Source of the DNA: DATACQ01 sp036555515
GTDB taxonomy: Bacteria > Desulfobacterota > Binatia > UBA9968
NCBI GenBank assembly: GCA_036555515.1
Contig: DATBLC010000141.1
Span: 1-64,000, forward strand
Direction of reading: 5' to 3'
DNA: 64,000 bases
The notes below the pieces were generated by a model. That model had not been told where the DNA came from. It saw only the letters and a list, made by a program, of their open reading frames with translations, and searched no databases. The first letter of the stretch is position 1, and each line of letters begins with the position of its first letter. Made by a program: the position numbers and the translations under genes. Below are positions 51,670-60,088 of this stretch, one piece after another.

Positions 51670-52671
51670 GTGGCGCGAATATTTTCGACTCTCGCTTTTA
51701 CGCTATTGTTTCTGCTGGCCGCAGCGGACTTTTCGGGCCGGGCCGCGACTAAGGTTCCGTTCCCCTACACGCCCATTGGGGTTGCCAGCTTGCCTTGGTG
51801 GATCGCCAAAGAAGCCCGCCTGTTCGAGAAGTACGGCCTTGACGTTGATATGGTCTACGTCGGCGCGTCGCCAGTGATCGTTCAAGCCATGCTCGGCGGT
51901 CAGGCGATCATCGGCGCGGGCGGCGGTCCGCCGCTGGTAACCAATGTGCTCCAGGGCGGCGACATCGTCCAAGTGGCGACCACGACTCCTTACGCCATTC
52001 AATCATTGATCGTGAAACCCGAGATCAAGACGCCCGCGGATCTTGCCGGCAAGAGAATCGGCATCAGCCGCCTCGGCGCGATCCCGCATTTTACATTGCA
52101 AGCGATCGTGAAACTGTACAACCTTCACGGCGTCAACGCCGTCCAGACCGGCACAACGGCGCAAGGCGTGACGAGTCTTTCCCAGGGATTGATCGACGGC
52201 GTGATTACCTCCGCGCCGAATACCTTTCGCCTGGTGAAAGACGGGTACCGCGAGATCGTAAGCCCTGCGGACTTCAAGAAGGCCGGCGTCGAGTTTTTAA
52301 TCAACGGCCTCGTCGCACGCAAGTCATTGGCGGCGAAAAACCGCGAGATTATTATCGGTATGATTAAGGCGACCATGGAGGGGACCAAGCAGATGTTCGG
52401 CGACGAAAAGCAAGCCAAGGCGGCGCTGGCGAAGTACACGCGCCAGACGGAGGCTGAAGTTCTGGACCAGAGCTACCGCTTCGCTCTCGATATTTTCGTC
52501 AAGGATCCCACGGTGACGCCGGGATCGATCCAACCCATCGTGCAGCAATCAGCGCAGTGGAAATTGATCGATGCCAAGGCGGCGAACAGTACGCCGCTAT
52601 CCGCCTATTACGACAACAGCTACGTGGACGAAATAAAACGGTCGGGCTTTCTTGCCGAACTGTGGAAGTGA
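51670..52671 (+). CDS. NMT1/SsuA-type ABC substrate-binding protein (3)
   Basis: 333 residues from GTG; signal peptide (about 1-25) ends near SGRAAT. Text: GVASLPWWIAKEARLFEKYG, MLGGQAIIGAGGGPP, and C-terminal YVDEIKRSGFLAELWK. It is followed after about 30 bases by a MetE-like gene, suggesting a one-carbon or sulfur-compound pathway. No cognate permease is close. Confidence 0.86.
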   Translation: MARIFSTLAFTLLFLLAAADFSGRAATKVPFPYTPIGVASLPWWIAKEARLFEKYGLDVDMVYVGASPVIVQAMLGGQAIIGAGGGPPLVTNVLQGGDIVQVATTTPYAIQSLIVKPEIKTPADLAGKRIGISRLGAIPHFTLQAIVKLYNLHGVNAVQTGTTAQGVTSLSQGLIDGVITSAPNTFRLVKDGYREIVSPADFKKAGVEFLINGLVARKSLAAKNREIIIGMIKATMEGTKQMFGDEKQAKAALAKYTRQTEAEVLDQSYRFALDIFVKDPTVTPGSIQPIVQQSAQWKLIDAKAANSTPLSAYYDNSYVDEIKRSGFLAELWK

Positions 52672-52701
52672 GCGCGGCGCTAAGGAAGGAGGATGCTGTC
52701 A

Positions 52702-53859
52702 ATGGCGGACCAAGCGGCTGTTACCAAACTGCGGGTCGATCAGGTGGGCAGCCTCCTGCGCCCCAAAAAACTGAAGAATGTTTATGGCCGGCATGGGCGC
52801 GGCGCGGCCAGCGATGTCGCCCTGCGCGAAGCACAGGACGAGGCGATTCACGCTTTGGTTGTGCAGCAGGAGGCGCACCACTTGCCGGTCTTGACCGACG
52901 GCGAATATCGCCGGCTCAATTTTCAGGATAGCTTCGTCGAATCGGTGTCCGGATTCGTCTCCGAAAAACACACGCTGCAATTCCAGGAAAACCGCACGCT
53001 GGGCGGACACGCCTTGCAGCGCTGGCAGCCCGACTCGGCCATAACCGATCCAAAACTCCAGTACTGGCGGCCCATCACCCGGCGGCTGCGCCTGAACGAG
53101 AATCAGCCGCTTAAAGAGTGGCGCTTCACGGCCAAGCTTACGATGAAGCCGGTAAAAGTTTCGCTGATTTCGCCCGACCGGATTTGTGAAAATTTCGAGC
53201 GACAGAACTCCTCCGGGGTATATGTCGATATGGAGGAATACCTCGCCGACGTCGTGTCCATTTGCCGGCGGCTCGTCACCCAGTTGGCCGACGCGGGTTG
53301 TCCCTACATACAAATCGACGCGCCGAGCTATACGTCCTACGTCGACGCGCAATCTCTGGAAAAGATGCGCGCCGCGGGGACGGACCCGGCAGCGAGGATG
53401 GAACGCTCCATGATGGCGGACAACGCGATTATCGGCGGGATCAATGACGTGACATTCGGTATCCATCTGTGTCGCGGCAACGTGCGCAGCATGTGGCACC
53501 GCGAAGGCAGTTACGAGGCTATCTCCGAGCGTCTATTCAATACGCTTAAACATCAGCGCTTTCTACTCGAATACGATTCGGAGCGAGCCGGTGGCTTTGA
53601 GCCCCTGCGCTTCGTGCCCAAGGACAAAATAGTCGTGCTCGGTCTCGTCAGCACAAAGGTCCCGGCGCTGGAAAGTCCGGATGAATTGAAGCGCAAAATT
53701 GACGAGGCCGCGCGTTATTTGCCGCTGGAGCAATTGGCGCTGAGCCCGCAGTGCGGCTTTTCATCCAACATCGTCGGCAATCTTCTGTCGGAAGAGGACC
53801 AGTGGCGCAAATTCGATCTCATCCGCCAGGTCGCAGCCGATGTTTGGGGCGAAGGATGA
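52702..53859 (+). CDS. MetE C-terminal-like (COG0620) methyltransferase/cobalamin-independent protein
   Basis: 385 residues from the ATG at 52702, preferred over 52693 because AAGGAGG lies at 52686-52692. Zn-site text: IHLCRGN (His and Cys), LEYDSERAG and LSPQCGFSS (Cys). It resembles the C-terminal half of methionine synthase MetE alone, without the N-terminal half. Such short forms act as methyltransferases or C-S lyase-like enzymes on thiol substrates. The real substrate is not clear. Confidence 0.84.
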   Translation: MADQAAVTKLRVDQVGSLLRPKKLKNVYGRHGRGAASDVALREAQDEAIHALVVQQEAHHLPVLTDGEYRRLNFQDSFVESVSGFVSEKHTLQFQENRTLGGHALQRWQPDSAITDPKLQYWRPITRRLRLNENQPLKEWRFTAKLTMKPVKVSLISPDRICENFERQNSSGVYVDMEEYLADVVSICRRLVTQLADAGCPYIQIDAPSYTSYVDAQSLEKMRAAGTDPAARMERSMMADNAIIGGINDVTFGIHLCRGNVRSMWHREGSYEAISERLFNTLKHQRFLLEYDSERAGGFEPLRFVPKDKIVVLGLVSTKVPALESPDELKRKIDEAARYLPLEQLALSPQCGFSSNIVGNLLSEEDQWRKFDLIRQVAADVWGEG

Positions 53860-53888
53860 AGCAGGCACAGGCGGCATTTGTTTAACTT

Positions 53889-54115
53889 ATTAAGGAGTCC
53901 ACAATTGAGTAACCAAACAGCGACCGAGGGGTGAGACCTGGAGAGCGCGGGCACAGGAGCGCAAAGGTTGTTTTCAGGCCCTGCCGGCGGGCATTTCCAC
54001 TTATGGAGAGGACGGGGTGGTGGCCGGCAAGGCAGAGAACCATTGACCGCGATCGGAAGGGCTCGCCTCTCGGTCGCACACTAGCGACATAGTCTCTAAA
54101 TAACGAACTCATTAG
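53889..54115 (+). repeat. MITE-like or structured repeat, copy 2
   Basis: Direct-orientation relative of 44771-44998: core GCGACCGAGGGGTGAG ... GGGCACAGGAGCGCAAAGG ... GGAGAGGACGGGGTGGTGG. It ends TAACGAACTCATTAG, complementary to CTAATGAGTT at the start of copy 1. Lies in the 506-base spacer after the MetE-like gene. Confidence 0.55.
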
Positions 54116-54145
54116 TACATTATGTGCTCAACTGAGATTAATTAT

Positions 54146-54245
54146 TCCCTCTCCACCGCGTCTTCGTGGCGGAGAGGGGGCAAGACGCATGGGACCCTCA
54201 CCCCCCTGCCCTCTCCCGCAAAGCGACGCAAAGCGGGCGAGGGTG
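54146..54245. repeat. Two REP palindromes upstream of Rieske 5
   Basis: First a hairpin CCCTCTCCACCGCG/CGTGGCGGAGAGGG (54146-54179), then CCCTCACCCCCC...GGGCGAGGGTG (54191-54242), the same string as at 34180-34245. They occupy most of the spacer ahead of the Rieske gene; no gene is seen here. Confidence 0.55.
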
Positions 54246-54365
54246 AACTCGCTCTCCTGAACGGGAAGGATCGGAAACGTTTTTTGCCACCGCCGATGCT
54301 TGTTTAAGTCCCCGTTAAATCATATGAGTCACTTGTAAACCGATCTTAATCGAGGTCCTTGCACG

Positions 54366-55631
54366 ATGATCACGCAAGAGGAGAACAATCTTCTTACCCA
54401 GACAGGGCCGCGCACGCCGTGCGGTGAGATGATGCGGCGCTATTGGCAGCCGGTTGCGCTCGGTGAAGAACTTCCCAGCGGGGGCGCGCCGCTGAAGGTC
54501 CGCATACTCGGCGAAGAACTGGCGCTTTTTCGCGACGACCAGGGCCGCGTGGGACTCATCGGACTTCACTGCGCGCACCGCGGCACCGATTTGAGCTACG
54601 GGCGCGTTGAACACGGCGGCCTGCGTTGTCTCTATCATGGTTGGCTCTACGATGTTTGCGGTCGCGTGCTGGAACAGCCCGGCGAGCCGGACGGCGGCGC
54701 CCACCGCCATGCAATAAAACATCGCGCTTATCCGTGCCAGGAAGCAGGCGGCGTGATTTTTACTTATATGGGGCCGGGCGATGCGCCGCTACTGCCCAAC
54801 TATGAATTTCTCAATGTGCCGGAGGAACAGCGGAGTGTCACCAAGGCTTTTTATACCTGCAACTTCCTCCAGGGGAACGAAGGCAACATCGATCCGGTGC
54901 ACCTGTCTTTCTTGCATCAGCATCTATCGGAAGCCCGGCCACCGCTACAGCGGATTGTCGGCGGCAGCGGGGAGACCGACAATACGCTCCTGCGCAGAGA
55001 CCTCGCGCCGACCATCGAAGTGGAGGTGATGGACTACGGTCTGCGAATCTGCACCTTGCGCGACGCCGAAGCGGGCAGACGCTATTTGCGGATCACCAAT
55101 TTCATCATGCCGAACTTATCCGCCTTTGGCGGTTCAACGGTTGGCGAAGGGTATGCTGTCCACTGGCATGTGCCCATCGATGATCAGACTCATTGGAAGT
55201 ATATTTTTATGTTCAACCGGGAGCGGGCCATCACGCAGGAATTGCGCGATAAGAACCGGGCCGACATCGCGCCGGATTACCGCTTGACGCGCAGCGAAGT
55301 TAACCGTTACCAACAGGACCGCGCGTCGATGGCGGCGAAAAGTTTCACCGGCATGGGATTTAATTTCCAGGCTCACGATGCCTTCGCCACGGAAAGCCAG
55401 GGGGCCGTCCAGGATCGCACGCAGGAGAATCCCGTGTCCTCCGACAAAGCCATCATCGCCGCGCGCAAGTTAATCTTGAAGGCGATCAAAGACGTTCAAG
55501 AGAACCGCCGTCCCCAACATGTGATGACGGAGCCGGCGACTAACCGGTTTCCGCAGCTCATGGTGATATCCGAAGTCATCGACCGCTCTGTGGACTGGAA
55601 AGAGTATGTCCGGAGACTCGCGGGTAAATGA
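54366..55631 (+). CDS. Rieske [2Fe-2S] oxygenase, large subunit (5)
   Basis: 421 residues. Ligands Cys69, His71 (HCAHRG), Cys88, His91 (CLYHGW); iron site NEGNIDPVHLSFLHQH. Its interior text (YQQDRASMAAKSF, ENPVSSDKAIIAARKLI) and C-terminus match 14310-15587, so copies 1 and 5 are a distinct subfamily from copies 2-4. Followed by two tandem NMT1/SsuA-type receptors. Confidence 0.9.
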   Translation: MITQEENNLLTQTGPRTPCGEMMRRYWQPVALGEELPSGGAPLKVRILGEELALFRDDQGRVGLIGLHCAHRGTDLSYGRVEHGGLRCLYHGWLYDVCGRVLEQPGEPDGGAHRHAIKHRAYPCQEAGGVIFTYMGPGDAPLLPNYEFLNVPEEQRSVTKAFYTCNFLQGNEGNIDPVHLSFLHQHLSEARPPLQRIVGGSGETDNTLLRRDLAPTIEVEVMDYGLRICTLRDAEAGRRYLRITNFIMPNLSAFGGSTVGEGYAVHWHVPIDDQTHWKYIFMFNRERAITQELRDKNRADIAPDYRLTRSEVNRYQQDRASMAAKSFTGMGFNFQAHDAFATESQGAVQDRTQENPVSSDKAIIAARKLILKAIKDVQENRRPQHVMTEPATNRFPQLMVISEVIDRSVDWKEYVRRLAGK

Positions 55632-55635
55632 TTTG

Positions 55636-55752
55636 TGTTCCAAACGTTCCAATCGTTCAAATAGTTCCAATCGTTGAAGACAATTGAATCGTTCCAGCGG
55701 TTAGACGAACTCACCGAAGTTAGAACCTCCGGGACGGTTTGAACGTTTTGAA
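55636..55752. repeat. 9-nt GTTCCAA/TTGAAC array
   Basis: GTTCCAAAC, GTTCCAATC, GTTCAAATA, GTTCCAATC, GTTGAAGAC, AATTGAATC, GTTCCAGCG in exact 9-base register, then a right arm GGTTTGAAC, GTTTTGAAC running into the leader of the next gene. Confidence 0.65.
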
Positions 55753-55777
55753 CGAAGTCGATCCCAGGGAGGCATTG

Positions 55778-56761
55778 ATGAAATTGCCAAGTAAATGGAT
55801 CTATGTGGCGGCTTTTTTGTTGGTTTCGCCTATTAACTCCGCCGCCCAGAACCACTACCTGCTCGGTTATGCCGGCTTCGCCGGCTTCCAGGTGTCCATG
55901 TGGGCGGCGAAGGACCTCGGCTTGCTCAAAAAATATGGCCTCGATGGCGAAGCGGTGTTGGTTCCCGGGACAACGCGCCAGATACAGGCGCTGGTAGGCG
56001 AGAGCATCCATTTCGCGCATGTCGACGCCGCGGGTTACATTCGAGCCGTAATGCGGGGAGCGGATATGATGCTGGTTGGAGGATCACTGAACAAGTTTCC
56101 GTTTAGTCTTGTGACACAAAAGGAAATTCGCAAACCGGCGGATCTGATCGGCAAAAAGATCGGCATCGTGGGATTTGGCGGCGCCAACGATCTGGCCGTT
56201 ACACTGCTGCTCCGAGAGTGGAAGATCCCGCGCGAGAAGGTCACGGTGCTGCAGGCGGGGGGAGGCGCGAATCGGCTCGTGGCTATGATCGCGAAAGCCC
56301 TTGACGCAACCGTGCTTTCTCATCCGGAGCTGGGGGAGTCCTTACGCTTGGGTATGAATGAGCTGGGCAACCTGAACGATTTCAAATCGGCCGATTACCC
56401 CATGAGCGCTGTCGCCGTGCGGCGCTCGTTCTTGCAGAATAATCGCGGTGTTGTGAAGCGTTTCTTGCAAGCCTACGCCGAAGGCACGTATCAATTCATG
56501 AGCGACAAAGAGAAGGGGATGGCGATTTTCAGGAACAGGTTGAAGCAGGACAACCCGACAGCGTTGGAGGAGACCTACCGGTATTTTGCGCCGCAGTTTT
56601 CTTTTCCGACTCGAGTTTCACAAAACGGATTGCGCAACACCATTGAGATGATCGCTAAAGAAGATGCCAAAGTAGACGCGAATCTGCAAAGGTATCTCGA
56701 CGAGAGCATACTCGACGAGCTGGAGAAGGAAGGGTTCTTTAAGCGGTTTACTGGGAAGTAA
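55778..56761 (+). CDS. NMT1/SsuA-type ABC substrate-binding protein (4)
   Basis: 327 residues from the ATG behind AGGGAGG. Signal ends near NSAAQN. Text: YAGFAGFQVSMWAAKDLGLL, SLNKFPFSLVTQKEIRKPAD, GIVGFGGANDLAVTLLL, and the tail LDELEKEGFFKRFTGK. Tandem paralogue of 56879-57865, which keeps the same text with small changes. Both sit downstream of the Rieske gene and may deliver its substrate. Confidence 0.87.
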   Translation: MKLPSKWIYVAAFLLVSPINSAAQNHYLLGYAGFAGFQVSMWAAKDLGLLKKYGLDGEAVLVPGTTRQIQALVGESIHFAHVDAAGYIRAVMRGADMMLVGGSLNKFPFSLVTQKEIRKPADLIGKKIGIVGFGGANDLAVTLLLREWKIPREKVTVLQAGGGANRLVAMIAKALDATVLSHPELGESLRLGMNELGNLNDFKSADYPMSAVAVRRSFLQNNRGVVKRFLQAYAEGTYQFMSDKEKGMAIFRNRLKQDNPTALEETYRYFAPQFSFPTRVSQNGLRNTIEMIAKEDAKVDANLQRYLDESILDELEKEGFFKRFTGK

Positions 56762-56767
56762 CCGCGA

Positions 56768-56862
56768 GCGTTTAAAACGATCAAGCCGTTTCGGAGGTTC
56801 AATTGATTGGAGCCTCAACGGTTTGAACGACTTGAACTGCTTGAACGTTTTGAACAAAGCCG
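56768..56862. repeat. 9-nt GTTCAA/TTGAAC array and shared leader
   Basis: Left part degenerate (GTTTAAAAC, GATCAAGCC, GTTTCGGAG, GTTCAATTG), right arm GGTTTGAAC, GACTTGAAC, TGCTTGAAC, GTTTTGAAC, then AAAGCCGACCG and the ribosome site. The same right end precedes the VOC gene at 58028. Confidence 0.65.
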
Positions 56863-56878
56863 ACCGAAGGGAGGCATT

Positions 56879-57865
56879 ATGAGATTCCCAGGCAAATCGA
56901 CTTATTACTTGGGGTTTTTGCTGCTGGTAATGCCCCTTGGCGCCGTTGCCCAGGAGCGTTACATGATCGGGTACGCCGGCTTCGCGGGATTCCAGGCCTC
57001 CATGTGGGCGGTCAAAGACCTCGGCTTGCTCAATAAATACGGTCTTGACGGCGAGGTGGTGATGCTTCCCGGTTCGATTCGCCAGATTCAGGCGCTGGTC
57101 AGCGACAGCATCCACTTCGGGCATGTCGATGCCGCAGGTTCGATCCGCGCGATCACGGGGGGCGCTGATGTCGTGCTGGTGGGCGCGTCACTCAACAAGT
57201 TTCCTTTTAGTTTTGTCACGCAAAAAGAGATTCGCAAACCCGCGGACCTGGCGGGCAAGAAAATCGGCATCGTTGGTTTCGGCAGCGCCCACGATCTGGC
57301 CATGACGCTCCTGCTTAAAGAGTGGAATATACCCCGGCAATCGGTAACGATTCTGCAAAGCGGCGGGGCGGCAAACCGGCTGGTTGCGCTGGCCGCGAAC
57401 TCGCTGGACGCCACGCTGCTGTCTTACCCGGAGATCAGCGAGGCAAACCGGATGGGTATGAAGGTGTTGAGTGATTTCAATGAACTGAAGTCCGCCGACT
57501 ATCCGATCACCGCGGTCGCAGTGCGCCGGTCTTTTCTAGAGCAAAAACGGGATACGGTTAAGCGGTTCATGAAAGCCTACGCCGAGGCGACTCACCAGTT
57601 TATAACCGATAAAGAAAAAGCCCACGCGGTTTACAAACGCAGACTGAAGCAAAATAATCCGAAAGCGCTTGAGGAGACCTATCAATACTTTGCTCCGAAG
57701 TTTTCTTATCCACCGCGGGTCTCCCAGAACGGGATGCGCAACACACTGGATTTGATCGCGACAGAAAATCCGAAAGTGGCTACGAATCTCGGCAAGTATC
57801 TTGACGAGAGTGTTTTAGACGAGCTGGAGAAGGAAGGGTTCTTCTCGCGAATTATTCGGAAATAA
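56879..57865 (+). CDS. NMT1/SsuA-type ABC substrate-binding protein (5)
   Basis: 328 residues from the ATG behind AGGGAGG. Signal ends near GAVAQER. Text: YAGFAGFQASMWAVKDLGLL, SLNKFPFSFVTQKEIRKPAD, GIVGFGSAHDLAMTLLLKEW, and LDELEKEGFFSRIIRK. A recent duplicate of the gene at 55778, repeat-rich leader included. Ligand unknown. Confidence 0.87.
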   Translation: MRFPGKSTYYLGFLLLVMPLGAVAQERYMIGYAGFAGFQASMWAVKDLGLLNKYGLDGEVVMLPGSIRQIQALVSDSIHFGHVDAAGSIRAITGGADVVLVGASLNKFPFSFVTQKEIRKPADLAGKKIGIVGFGSAHDLAMTLLLKEWNIPRQSVTILQSGGAANRLVALAANSLDATLLSYPEISEANRMGMKVLSDFNELKSADYPITAVAVRRSFLEQKRDTVKRFMKAYAEATHQFITDKEKAHAVYKRRLKQNNPKALEETYQYFAPKFSYPPRVSQNGMRNTLDLIATENPKVATNLGKYLDESVLDELEKEGFFSRIIRK

Positions 57866-57867
57866 TT

Positions 57868-58006
57868 CGCGTTCAAATCGTTCAAATAGTTCAAAACGTT
57901 CAAGTCGTTTCGGAGGTTCTAAGTTCGCGACGTTCGTCTCACGGTTTGAACGATTCAATTGTCTTCAACGATTGGAACTATTTGAACGGCTTGAACGTTT
58001 TGAACA
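57868..58006. repeat. 9-nt GTTCAA/TTGAAC array
   Basis: Left arm CGTTCAAAT, CGTTCAAAT, AGTTCAAAA, CGTTCAAGT, CGTTTCGG; right arm GGTTTGAAC, GATTCAATT, GTCTTCAAC, GATTGGAAC, TATTTGAAC, GGCTTGAAC, GTTTTGAAC. Best nonamer array in the window; the arms are complementary. Confidence 0.7.
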
Positions 58007-58027
58007 AAGCCGACCGCAGGGAGGTTT

Positions 58028-58864
58028 ATGCTTACCAAAATCCAACACGCGGCAATCGTCAGTGAGAACTTCGTACGCGAGGCCAAATTCTACGAGGCCG
58101 TGCTCGGCATGAAGCGGTCCAAGCCCGGTTCCGCCGAAGAAGAAAAAGCGATCCAGACAAACTATGCTGTGAGCATCAGCGACGGGTACGTCGGCGTCAC
58201 TGTGATTGGACGGAAACCGGGCTATGTTCCGGGCCTGCATCATTTCGGCGTCGATGTCGATGATGTCGACGAAGCGATTCGCCGGATTAAGAAAAACTAT
58301 CCGGACATAGCGGTGCTAAAGCGGCCGTCGAACCGGCCCTTCGCGACCTACGGCGCCCATGATCCGGAAGGAAACTATTTCGACTTGACGCAGGAAGGCA
58401 TGTCGAATCGCAGAGATGTGTACTCGGTTCGACTTGGATCGGCGCAGGCGGAGCAGCCGCGGCGCATTCACCACATCAAGCTGCGGGTGATGAACCCGGC
58501 CGTTATCGCCGCGTTCTACCGCGACACATTCGATTTGCGGGAGGCGGAGAAGGCGCTGGAAGATCCCAACTTCTATCTTACCGACGGCAAAGTGACGTTG
58601 ATCATTGCGCCGTGGAAAATGTCCGACTTCGAAGGCGCGGGCATCGACCGGCCGGGGTGGGAGCATTTGGGTTTCAAAGTCGAAAACATTGAAACCTTCA
58701 AGAAAGATCTAGCCGCCTTGCGCGAATTGAACCCCGAGATGCGCGAGCGCATCGTCAGCGAACCCAGCGAAGGCGAACGCCGCGTCGCCTTGATCGCTTC
58801 CTGCCGCCACGGCCAACACCAGTTCTCCAGTCCGGACGGAGTATTTGTGGATGTCTCGGAGTGA
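58028..58864 (+). CDS. Two-domain VOC (glyoxalase/bleomycin-resistance/extradiol) protein
   Basis: 278 residues with two VOC modules: first KIQHAAIVSENFVREAKFYE (about 4-120), with LHHFGVDVDD and YFDLTQEG; second RRIHHIKLRVMNPAVIAAFY (about 145-275), with HLGFKVENIE and VFVDVSE. Two His/Glu metal-site sets suggest a dioxygenase, isomerase or resistance-type function. It shares its 5' leader with the receptor genes upstream. Confidence 0.87.
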   Translation: MLTKIQHAAIVSENFVREAKFYEAVLGMKRSKPGSAEEEKAIQTNYAVSISDGYVGVTVIGRKPGYVPGLHHFGVDVDDVDEAIRRIKKNYPDIAVLKRPSNRPFATYGAHDPEGNYFDLTQEGMSNRRDVYSVRLGSAQAEQPRRIHHIKLRVMNPAVIAAFYRDTFDLREAEKALEDPNFYLTDGKVTLIIAPWKMSDFEGAGIDRPGWEHLGFKVENIETFKKDLAALRELNPEMRERIVSEPSEGERRVALIASCRHGQHQFSSPDGVFVDVSE

Positions 58865-58885
58865 TAATTGCGAACCAGCGCACTA

Positions 58886-59258
58886 GCGGGTTGCTGAAGA
58901 TGGGTTTCGTGCTTCGAGCGCCTCAGCACGAACGGAAAAATTCCGTGATTTCAACCCGGATTCCGCAGTTGCGTTCAGCAGGAAGCACGAGGCGGATCCC
59001 TTCCGTAGCAAAGTCGATCGGTTTCTGCCTCTGAGCAAACATCGACCAGCATGCTTGGATGGAGCGTTAAAGCTCGTGACAGCGAAGTGCGTAAATGCGA
59101 AATGACTTTGAAATTTCACAGTCGGGACGCCTTCGCTACTCCAGGGTTCCACCTCGCTTCCGGGCTCCTCAGTTTAACTGCGGAATCCGGGTTCAACCGT
59201 GCCTCCGTTCATCCTGAGGGCCTCGAAGGGTGAACGGAAGGTTTTTTTAGCAACCGCC
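58886..59258. repeat. Outer inverted-repeat element enclosing MITE copy B
   Basis: Left end GCGGGTTGCTGAA (58886-58898) and right end TTTAGCAACCGC (59247-59258) are complementary, with REP-like CTTCGAGCGCCTCAGCACGAACGG on the left and its partner CCGTTCATCCTGAGGGCC on the right. The 243-bp MITE sits between them, so it inserted into an older element related to 61609-61727. Confidence 0.55.
58952..59195. repeat. 243-bp MITE-like element, copy B
   Basis: Ends CAACCCGGATTCCGCAGTTG (58952-58971) and AACTGCGGAATCCGGGTT (59176-59193) are perfect inverted repeats over 18 bases. Interior is the reverse complement of copy A (48643-48885) with scattered differences. No coding content. Confidence 0.75.
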
Positions 59259-59323
59259 TGAACGATGGAGACAACCCTGGCACCATCATTTCTTGCTCCA
59301 GCTACGTTAAAGGAGGTCCAGCG

Positions 59324-60088
59324 ATGAAACGATGGCTTTATATTGGTAGCGGAGTGGTCCTGGGCATTTTGATTCTTGTCGCGATTGGACTCTATTTTCT
59401 CTTGTCTTCGCTCGATTCCATCGTCAAAGCAGCGGTTGAAAAGTTTGGTTCGGACATGACCCAGGCTACGGTGCGACTTAACGACGTCGAGATCGAACTG
59501 ACTTCCGGTAAGGGCGCCCTGCGGGGCCTGGCGGTGGGGAATCCGCCTGGCTTCAAAAGCGAGCGGGCCCTGAGCCTCGGTGAAATCGGCCTTGAGCTCG
59601 ACGTCGGCACCGTCACAAAGGATCCGGTCGTCATCAAAGAAATTTCTATCACCGCCCCCGAAGTCACCTATGAGTTCGGTCTAAAGGGAAGTAATCTCGA
59701 CGCCCTCAAGCAAAACGTCGATGCGTATAGCGCGCAAGGCAAAGCGGCGGAAAAAAAGACGGACGAAGCGGGCAAAAAACTCGTTATCGAACATCTCTAT
59801 ATTCGCAACGGAAAAGTGAATGTGAGCGCTACGGAACTCCAAGGTAAAACGGCAAGCACTTCACTGCCGGATATCCATCTAACGGGCATCGGCAAGAAGA
59901 CCGGCGGCGCCACGGCGGCGGAAGTAGCCGAGCAGGTGGTGGCCGCAATCGGTCAGGGAGCCGCGCGCGCCGCCGCCACGACCGACATCGGTGGTCTATT
60001 AGACAAGGCGAAAGGCGAAGCGGCAGGCGCGATTGGCGGGGCAGCCAAGGAAGGCGCGACGGGACTCAAGGGATTTTTTGGCAAGTAA
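59324..60088 (+). CDS. AsmA/DUF748-like inner-membrane-anchored protein
   Basis: 254 residues. One N-terminal membrane segment (about 6-28) followed by an AsmA-like start: VEKFGSDMTQATVRLNDVEI, GALRGLAVGNPPGFKSERAL, and ISITAPEVTYEF. The C-terminal ~60 residues are Ala/Gly-rich (AAEVAEQVVAAIGQGAARAA, GAIGGAAKEGATGLKGFFGK), probably amphipathic. AsmA-family proteins act in envelope lipid transport; this short form has only the N-terminal module. Strong ribosome site AAAGGAGG. Confidence 0.8.
   Translation: MKRWLYIGSGVVLGILILVAIGLYFLLSSLDSIVKAAVEKFGSDMTQATVRLNDVEIELTSGKGALRGLAVGNPPGFKSERALSLGEIGLELDVGTVTKDPVVIKEISITAPEVTYEFGLKGSNLDALKQNVDAYSAQGKAAEKKTDEAGKKLVIEHLYIRNGKVNVSATELQGKTASTSLPDIHLTGIGKKTGGATAAEVAEQVVAAIGQGAARAAATTDIGGLLDKAKGEAAGAIGGAAKEGATGLKGFFGK

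Noticed and set aside
57868..58006. GTTCAA arrays considered as CRISPR
   Set aside because: Units are only 7 or 9 bases, there are no 25-45-base spacers of unique sequence, and no cas genes are in the window.
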